A DNA stretch of 11,362 nucleotides, taken from positions 1-11,362 of the forward strand of contig WGED01000007.1 of the NCBI GenBank assembly GCA_015492915.1. Reading direction: 5' to 3'. Position numbers and translations under genes: made by a program. The stretch is from Cyclobacteriaceae bacterium. Its GTDB lineage: Bacteria; Bacteroidota; Bacteroidia; Cytophagales; Cyclobacteriaceae. Under the pieces are notes generated by a model, which saw only the letters and a list, made by a program, of their open reading frames with translations, did not search any database and was not told where the DNA came from. Shown one piece after another: positions 6,437 through 11,362 of this stretch. Position 1 is the stretch's first letter. Every line of letters starts with the position of its first letter.

Positions 6437-7315
6437 TTACTTGATTTCCGGAATGCTTTTAGCCAACCGATCACGCAGGGCATTATCATTTAGTCCCATA
6501 AATCCGATGAGTCCATTGCCTTTCAGAAAGAAATAGATCGTTCCGTTGTATTTATCATTGACAGTGTACAGCCCATTTTGAGTTTTGGCAGGCATTGGCT
6601 CTTTCGTATAGTTGTAATATTTCTGCAACATATTAAGGCAATTTTCCTCACTTGCTCCTTTATGGATCATAAGTGTGAATTGTTGATTTTCCATGTCATA
6701 ATCAGCCATGAAAAAATCACTTAAAAATTCATGACCCAATACATTGGTAGCTACAAACCTTTCGGAGTGAAGTATTTTACCATCTTTTGGGAACATTGCA
6801 AGTACCGGTGGAGGGGAAGGGTTTTCGACAAGAAAATCACCGATGATTTTGGCAATTTTCATCAATTCATCCTGTACAACCGAAGTGCCGGGAGCGGCTA
6901 TTATTTTAATGTAATATGGTCCTGTGACAAAATAAACTAGATTATCCTCCGCATACCCTTCTGTTCCTATTTCCACAAAATGATAATCCGGCGATCGTTC
7001 GGTGCTGTATATGCCGTAAGCATCTTCCGGTTTTTGATGCTTGTATATCTCCACCTTTACGGTATTGCCCTGGCCGTCAATATACTCTGCGATATCGAGA
7101 CGTTCAAAATGATAAGACATATAGCCGTCTGAGGCACCGTTAATGTAGTCCCACAGGTCTTCGCCCGTATAAACAGGATAATTATATTCAATTTTCATCC
7201 CGTCAATTTCCGGGAAAGTCAGTCTTTCTTCTCCGTTCACAGTACGGCCTTCCGCATTGGGGAAGGCCGGCAATACCATGCTGATCGTCAGCATCCATAT
7301 CAATTTTCTCATCAT
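6437..7315 (-). CDS. DUF6599 family secreted protein
   Basis: A 292-aa exported protein. A signal peptide spans about residues 1-22 (MMRKLIWMLTISMVLPAF...). The features that point to DUF6599 are VYTGEDLWDYINGASDGYMS (48-67) with YHFERLDIAEY, then VEIYKHQKPEDAYGIYSTER (88-107) and VYFVTGPYYIKIIA (127-140). These form the N-terminal half; a related-looking second half (about 175-290) follows. No enzymatic motif is visible and the family function is not established to my knowledge. The gene starts 14 bp after the stop of the Fe-S aldo/keto reductase and shares its direction, so the two should be on one transcript. An exported partner next to a Tat-exported redox enzyme suggests a shared periplasmic job, which is inference. 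The start is one of two adjacent ATGs. Confidence 0.85.
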   Translation of the reverse strand: MMRKLIWMLTISMVLPAFPNAEGRTVNGEERLTFPEIDGMKIEYNYPVYTGEDLWDYINGASDGYMSYHFERLDIAEYIDGQGNTVKVEIYKHQKPEDAYGIYSTERSPDYHFVEIGTEGYAEDNLVYFVTGPYYIKIIAAPGTSVVQDELMKIAKIIGDFLVENPSPPPVLAMFPKDGKILHSERFVATNVLGHEFLSDFFMADYDMENQQFTLMIHKGASEENCLNMLQKYYNYTKEPMPAKTQNGLYTVNDKYNGTIYFFLKGNGLIGFMGLNDNALRDRLAKSIPEIK

Positions 7316-7329
7316 GGAATCAATTGTCT

Positions 7330-8529
7330 TTAAGTAAGAAATTCATCGGGAATACTTTGAAGCCTGTCAAGGCTGGCAATTTTATTTTTTACGTCAAAAC
7401 CCTTGACACAAGATACGGTACATTGATCGCAATCAGCACAGGCATCCGAACCAATACCGATACGTGTCGCAAGATTTTTTGCCTTTGCCGTCGCCTGATA
7501 GGCATAGGCATACATATATGCCCTCATAGCATCCGGGATAGGCAGGTTTTTAGGACATTGCGGGATACATTCCTCGCAACCATTACAATAAAGTGAGCCG
7601 GAGTTATACGACAGACTCAAATCTTTCTTTTCTTCATCATTCAGCTTCAGATTGGCCATGATCGACCATGATTCGTCAAGCTGATCAAAACTCGTATAAC
7701 CCGGGATAGCCGTATGGAAATAATCATGCTGCATCACCCATTTTAATGCCGCTTTAGCATTTACCTTTTTCTTGCGCGTTTTGTCCAGGTATCCGCCCGC
7801 CATGGTTTTCATGGCTACGATACCTATGCCTTTCTTTGATGCTTTCTTTGCAGCTTTCATCACCTCGTCACGGTGATTCTGAGTGAAGTTGATTGCGGTA
7901 AGAACGACATCGTAAAATCCGCTGTCGATTGCTGCCTGTATGATCTCCGGCTCGTGGCTGTGTGTGGAAACACCAATGAAACGTGTCCGGCCTTCTTTTT
8001 TAAGTCGTCTCAATACATTGGTAAATGGTTTGTACAATGCATAATCTCTTGATTTGGCGCTGTGCAGGTACAGAATATCCACATAATCAATCTGAAGACG
8101 CTTCATACTCATTTCAAACTTTTCCATCAGAAGCTTTTCGGCTTCATCATCCGGCAGCTCATTCATGCCTTCACCTTTGATTTTCGTGGAAATTATATAA
8201 GAATTACGCGGATAATCCTTGAGTAGTTTGCCTAACATTTCTTCATTGCGGCCTCCCTGATACACATGTGCCGTGTCAAGGTGTACCACACCCTTTTCCA
8301 GTGCCGCCCTGACGAGGTTTGGGTTCTCAGCCCGCATCACGCCCATACTTACGATGGGTACCTTGATCCCCGTTTTACCAAGTACACGGTAAATGATCTT
8401 TTTATCAGCTTTATCTGAAGACGGGATATTGGCTTTCGACATGACAAAGCCTGTAGCTGCCATTCCGGACATCCCAATAACTGATGACTTCAGGAAAGTT
8501 CTTCTGTCAAATGAGGGTTGTTTTTCCAT
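7330..8529 (-). CDS. Tat-exported aldo/keto reductase with C-terminal 2x[4Fe-4S] ferredoxin-like domain
   Basis: A 399-aa three-part protein. Residues 8-14 (DRRTFLK) followed by a hydrophobic stretch form a twin-arginine signal, so the folded enzyme is expected outside the cytoplasm. The AKR barrel (about 46-300) keeps the full catalytic tetrad: D85 (HLDTAHVY), Y90, K116 (ISTK) and H156 (LYLHS). It also keeps a cofactor-loop motif, IPGYTSFDQLDES (275-287). The C-terminus has two cysteine sets, C315/C318/C321/C325-P and C364/C367/C370/C374, each of the CxxCxxCxxxC type that binds a [4Fe-4S] cluster. This suggests electron exchange between bound nicotinamide and an outside partner. The substrate is unknown. 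It is the first gene of a pair with DUF6599, divergent from the DoxX gene. Confidence 0.93.
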   Translation of the reverse strand: MEKQPSFDRRTFLKSSVIGMSGMAATGFVMSKANIPSSDKADKKIIYRVLGKTGIKVPIVSMGVMRAENPNLVRAALEKGVVHLDTAHVYQGGRNEEMLGKLLKDYPRNSYIISTKIKGEGMNELPDDEAEKLLMEKFEMSMKRLQIDYVDILYLHSAKSRDYALYKPFTNVLRRLKKEGRTRFIGVSTHSHEPEIIQAAIDSGFYDVVLTAINFTQNHRDEVMKAAKKASKKGIGIVAMKTMAGGYLDKTRKKKVNAKAALKWVMQHDYFHTAIPGYTSFDQLDESWSIMANLKLNDEEKKDLSLSYNSGSLYCNGCEECIPQCPKNLPIPDAMRAYMYAYAYQATAKAKNLATRIGIGSDACADCDQCTVSCVKGFDVKNKIASLDRLQSIPDEFLT

Positions 8530-8670
8530 AGCTTTAGTGTTTTGTTGGGAAAAAAAGGTGTATCGAGGTGATAAAATTGCAATCCCTCAAGGAACTGAAA
8601 ATTAGATGATTTTTTATATGGAATCAATTTAAATTATTCATTGTAAGGGTAATAAACCTGGAGAACCGGT

Positions 8671-8678
8671 CAAAATTA
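8671..8678 (-). promoter_or_regulatory. Candidate -7 promoter element of the aldo/keto reductase-DUF6599 unit
   Basis: The minus strand reads TAATTTTG, an exact TAnnTTTG match about 140 nt before the reductase ATG. No TTG is seen at the -33 spacing. The 284-bp divergent spacer (8530-8813) shows no clear matching box for the DoxX gene, only TAAGTTAA (8773-8780), a poor fit. Confidence 0.28.
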
Positions 8679-8813
8679 ATGAGTAGAAAAACAGGCCTTT
8701 CTCATGGGTGCATCTTTCGGAATTTATTTCAGTTATTCGTGACTTGTTTGACTTTGTCTGTCTAATCATTTAAGTTAAGGCTGAAGAATTTCCCTTACTT
8801 AATCTTAAAAAAG

Positions 8814-9257
8814 ATGGCAGATTTAAAAAACACCATTCAAAATCTTAATGAAAAACAATACCTGGCTTATGCATTCATTCGTATTTTCCTTGGCGGAGCC
8901 TTGTTTATCAGGGGCGTGATCTTTTTCATGAATCCGGATGCGCTGATCAAAATGGCCGGAGATGAGTCCTTGTACATGTGGTTTTCCTTTGTGACCATCA
9001 GTCACCTGATAGGAGGACTGTCCCTGCTGCTCGGATTTTTTACACGATTGGGTGCTTTGATACAATTACCTGTGTTGACCGGCGCCGTGTTTGTTGTATC
9101 CAGGGGCGAAGGCCTTGCCAATGCCAATCAGTCCCTGGAATTGGCAAGTATGGTGTTGTTCATACTTTTCATTTATTTCATTTATGGTTCGGGCACCTTA
9201 TCCCTCGATGATTATCTTTCAAATAAGAAAAGCAAGGAAGGCCAGGCCCGTGATTGA
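8814..9257 (+). CDS. DoxX family integral membrane protein
   Basis: A 147-aa inner-membrane protein with four hydrophobic helices (about 18-38, 54-74, 78-97 and 106-125). The DoxX pattern is present: RIFLGGALFIRG in helix 1, SHLIGGLSLLLGFFTRLGAL spanning helices 2-3, an aromatic helix 4 preceded by QSLELAS, and the end GSGTLSLDDYL. The family is named after a subunit of archaeal thiosulfate:quinone oxidoreductase, but most bacterial members have no proven role. Their neighbours are often redox genes. The gene is divergent from the Fe-S aldo/keto reductase and 125 bp before the DUF1080 gene. The ATG at 8814 has no Shine-Dalgarno match beyond AAAAAAG. Length is normal for the family. Confidence 0.9.
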   Translation: MADLKNTIQNLNEKQYLAYAFIRIFLGGALFIRGVIFFMNPDALIKMAGDESLYMWFSFVTISHLIGGLSLLLGFFTRLGALIQLPVLTGAVFVVSRGEGLANANQSLELASMVLFILFIYFIYGSGTLSLDDYLSNKKSKEGQARD

Positions 9258-9271
9258 GGATGACTGTTGAG

Positions 9272-9279
9272 TATCTTTG
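9272..9279 (+). promoter_or_regulatory. Candidate -7 promoter element for the DUF1080 gene
   Basis: TATCTTTG matches TAnnTTTG exactly, with a TTG at 9254-9256 (15-nt spacer, slightly short). It would give a leader of about 95-100 nt and lets the DUF1080 gene be transcribed independently of DoxX. Confidence 0.35.
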
Positions 9280-9382
9280 AGAATTAAAAGGTCATGAAGC
9301 TCTGAGCATTTTTTCCCAAAAATAGAATTCAAGTATTGCCGCCGGGATCTTTTATAAACATTACTTTTAACTACATGAAATC

Positions 9383-10156
9383 ATGAGAAAATCACTATTT
9401 TTTTTAGCTCTTATCGTCATAGGGTCAGGCACTTACGCTCAGAGTAATGACGGTAAATGGCTGTCCCTGTTTAACGGCAAAGATCTGAAAGGGTGGATTC
9501 CCAAGATCAAAGGCTATCCATCAGGTGAAAATTTCGCCAACACCTTCCGTGTCGAAGGCGGCGTGATCAAAGTATCGTATAATGGTTATGACAATAAATT
9601 CGACGAGCGATTCGGACATCTTTTTTATGAAAAACCGTACAGCAATTACCGCCTGAGGGTTGAATATCGTTTTACCGGCTCACAATGTCCCGGCGGGCCG
9701 GGCTGGGCATTCCGTAACAGCGGCATAATGATTCACGGGCAAACGCCGGAGAGCATGGATAAAGACCAGAATTTTCCTGTTTCTATCGAAGTACAGTTAT
9801 TGGGAGGTAACGGAAAAGACAAACGTCCAACCGCCAACCTGTGCACGCCCGGCACCAATGTGGTGATGAACGGCGAACTGATCCGCAGGCATTGTACCAG
9901 CAGTACATCCGATACCTATCATGGTGATCAGTGGGTCACCGTCGAAGTTGAAGTCAGAAATAATGAAGTGATAAGGCATTTCGTAAATGGCAAAAAAGTG
10001 TTGGAGTATACCAAGCCTCAACTTGATCCGAGCGACAAAGATGCCCGGAAACTAATAGTTGATGATGAGTTGATGCTGTATGGCGGTACGATATCATTAC
10101 AATCGGAGAGCCATCCCGTCGAATTCAGAAAAGTTGAAATTATGCTGCTTGACTGA
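9383..10156 (+). CDS. Secreted DUF1080 / 3-keto-glycoside hydrolase-like protein
   Basis: A 257-aa protein of the 3-keto-disaccharide hydrolase (DUF1080, PF06439) family, a concanavalin-like beta sandwich. A signal peptide (1-19, cleavage after TYA) exports it. Family landmarks are WLSLFNGKDLKGW (26-38), YSNYRLRVEYRF (86-97), RNSGIMIHG (111-119), SIEVQLLG (134-141), DQWVTVEVEV (182-191), HFVNGKKV (199-206) and the closing GGTISLQSESHPVEFRKVEI (234-253). Characterised relatives act on 3-keto-glycosides made by sugar oxidoreductases, by hydrolysis or elimination. Three mature cysteines (C102, C154, C171) could make a disulfide. The ATG at 9383 overlaps the stop of a three-codon frame ATG AAA TCA TGA. 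Neighbours: DoxX upstream on the same strand, DUF481 convergent downstream. The substrate is not deducible. Confidence 0.93.
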   Translation: MRKSLFFLALIVIGSGTYAQSNDGKWLSLFNGKDLKGWIPKIKGYPSGENFANTFRVEGGVIKVSYNGYDNKFDERFGHLFYEKPYSNYRLRVEYRFTGSQCPGGPGWAFRNSGIMIHGQTPESMDKDQNFPVSIEVQLLGGNGKDKRPTANLCTPGTNVVMNGELIRRHCTSSTSDTYHGDQWVTVEVEVRNNEVIRHFVNGKKVLEYTKPQLDPSDKDARKLIVDDELMLYGGTISLQSESHPVEFRKVEIMLLD

Positions 10157-10158
10157 TT

Positions 10159-10185
10159 CCATGAGAATTCACCTATTTTTCATGG
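10159..10185. terminator. Hairpin between convergent genes, possible bidirectional terminator
   Basis: CCATGAGAA (10159-10167) pairs with TTTTCATGG (10177-10185) through nine pairs including one G-T, around a 9-nt loop. It sits in the 66-bp gap between the DUF1080 and DUF481 stops. The T-run is inside the stem's right arm rather than after it, so intrinsic termination is uncertain. Confidence 0.3.
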
Positions 10186-10222
10186 CTTTCAAGCGACAAT
10201 GGGACGGGTAACTCTTGCCGGC

Positions 10223-11260
10223 TTAATTAAATTTCACACCTACTGAAGTAGTAAAGCCCCAGTCTGCAGTGGGCTTGTCCTCATTTGGCGGTTTGGTATC
10301 CAGTGTGTGATAGAAAGATAGCTTCAGGTAAAAATTCTTGACAAATTTGAATTGAACCTGAAGGTTGAAATCAGTACGATACCTGTCTTTTACTGTAAAA
10401 CTGGGGTAAAAATTAAAATAGGAGTCGAGGTGAACCTCCGGCTTTCGGAATTTAAATATTTTATAATCCAGGCGAACGACCCCCTCCAGATTAGTGGTTT
10501 TATCCTCTGTTGTCAGCGCTTTTTCCCTGTTCACAATTATACCGATAGTGGGAATAAACCGCATAATGCTGGTATTCACAAGCCCTTTGGATATACCGCT
10601 GCCGAGTGAGCTTCGCAGTTGGATACCCAGCTCAGTGTTTTGCTGGAAGGATGTAAATGCTGAATATGCCCACATGTGTTTGAAGATGTAATCGTACGCT
10701 ATACTGAGGTCCTGTTTTTTTGTTGTTTCCTTATCAGGCTGGCTTGTGAAATTTGAGGTGGCCTGAATTGTAGTGACGGATTTGCGCGGCCTGTATTCTA
10801 CCTTAAAATTGCTGTTGAGCATCATCACCTCGCTTCCCTTGTTATAACTAAACCCAATGTCAACATATCCATGCATCTTACCCCAAAACCTGTTTTTTAT
10901 TTGAGTAATCTGTGTTATATCGTTCATGTTGAGCACTATATCAGTGTCAAGCATTTTAACCAGTATCTTATATTTAGCATCGTCTTCCGTTACATCCAGC
11001 ATGCCATAATATATATTTCCGGAAGCAAGAAAAACTTCAAAATATTTATCGGACCTAATCTGGTATATCCTGTCCCATTTTACCTGAATCGTTTGAGCTG
11101 CATCGGTTTTAAATGTCACCAGTCCGTTTGTCATTTTTATTAACTCACCGGTTATCCAGTCGTCGTTATCAAGATGGAGTTTGTCTGTTTTTTGGGCAAA
11201 TACAGACAGCGGCATGAGGAAGAAAAAAAATATATAAAACCGGTGCTTGAATGGGGACAT
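10223..11260 (-). CDS. DUF481 (YdiY-like) outer-membrane beta-barrel protein
   Basis: A 345-aa protein from the ATG at 11260. The signal peptide MSPFKHRFYIFF...SVFA is cleaved before QKTDK. After it come two short beta-rich units (about 27-65 and 66-110; DDWITGELIKM..., then FEVFLASGNIYYGML...) as seen in Bacteroidota DUF481 proteins. From about 125 alternating amphipathic strands rich in Y, F and N (KMHGYVDIGFSYNKGSE, SNFKVEYRPRKS, HLDSYFNFYPSF) run to a C-terminal strand GFTTSVGVKFN, the form of a BAM-targeting beta signal. Function is not established. A longer form from TTG at 11281 adds seven residues, but a -7-like TAGCTTTG overlaps that codon and the ATG gives a better signal peptide. 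It appears monocistronic. Confidence 0.85.
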   Translation of the reverse strand: MSPFKHRFYIFFFFLMPLSVFAQKTDKLHLDNDDWITGELIKMTNGLVTFKTDAAQTIQVKWDRIYQIRSDKYFEVFLASGNIYYGMLDVTEDDAKYKILVKMLDTDIVLNMNDITQITQIKNRFWGKMHGYVDIGFSYNKGSEVMMLNSNFKVEYRPRKSVTTIQATSNFTSQPDKETTKKQDLSIAYDYIFKHMWAYSAFTSFQQNTELGIQLRSSLGSGISKGLVNTSIMRFIPTIGIIVNREKALTTEDKTTNLEGVVRLDYKIFKFRKPEVHLDSYFNFYPSFTVKDRYRTDFNLQVQFKFVKNFYLKLSFYHTLDTKPPNEDKPTADWGFTTSVGVKFN

Positions 11261-11278
11261 TCCTGAAATGTTGTTTTT

Positions 11279-11286
11279 CAAAGCTA
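11279..11286 (-). promoter_or_regulatory. Candidate -7 promoter element of the DUF481 gene
   Basis: The minus strand reads TAGCTTTG, an exact TAnnTTTG match, 18 nt before the ATG at 11260 and overlapping the alternative TTG start at 11281. No TTG is found at the -33 spacing. If real, the transcript would begin inside the longer reading and exclude it. Confidence 0.33.
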
Positions 11287-11362
11287 ATATAAATTAATAA
11301 AAGTAGCCCACTTTTATCCTCTCTGGTTTTTTGATGGCCTGTATAGATGCAGTGTATTGTAT

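Noticed and set aside
8823..9065. 80-codon minus-strand frame opposite the DoxX gene
   Set aside because: It is antisense to a clear membrane-protein gene and has no family features.
9300..9316. GCT-CTG-AGC with a following T-run after the DoxX gene as a terminator
   Set aside because: The stem has only three pairs, so the T-run alone is not adequate evidence.

Overview
The window looks like chromosomal DNA of a member of the Bacteroidota. The grounds are its families (DUF2911, DUF6599, DUF1080, DoxX, a DUF481 outer-membrane protein, an MltD-like protein with many LysM repeats, a lone receiver protein), A+T-rich spacers, near absence of Shine-Dalgarno sequences before the genes, and several copies of the Bacteroidota -7 promoter element TAnnTTTG upstream of starts. 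The genus cannot be told from the sequence. No rRNA, tRNA, CRISPR array, phage gene or intact transposase was seen.

Layout. Positions 1-303 (minus) hold the N-terminal part of a response-regulator receiver. Positions 511-4370 are a tightly packed minus-strand operon transcribed M16 zinc peptidase -> SAM O-methyltransferase -> LysM lytic transglycosylase; its gaps are 6 bp and a 7-bp overlap, and the first gene starts with TTG. Divergent from it is a secreted DUF2911 protein (4565-5140). A 789-bp spacer follows, containing a 194-bp block bounded by perfect 19-bp inverted repeats (5398-5591), best read as a MITE-like non-autonomous element. Next is a secreted 136-aa protein I cannot assign (5930-6340). 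Convergent with it is a minus-strand pair: a Tat-signal aldo/keto reductase with two C-terminal [4Fe-4S] cysteine sets (7330-8529), followed 14 bp later by a secreted DUF6599 protein (6437-7315). Divergent from the reductase are a four-helix DoxX membrane protein (8814-9257) and a secreted DUF1080 / 3-keto-glycoside hydrolase-like protein (9383-10156). The window ends with a minus-strand DUF481 outer-membrane beta-barrel protein (10223-11260).

How the genes may work together. Most products act in the envelope: seven of the ten genes carry an export signal, and an eighth is an integral membrane protein. The transglycosylase operon concerns peptidoglycan turnover plus a housekeeping peptidase and methyltransferase. 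The reductase/DUF6599 pair implies an exported redox enzyme with a dedicated partner, and the nearby DUF1080 protein allows the untested idea of periplasmic keto-sugar chemistry. The items most worth a second look are the 194-bp inverted-repeat element and the Tat-exported Fe-S aldo/keto reductase with its DUF6599 partner. I saw no clear evidence of a new multi-gene defence or mobile system.
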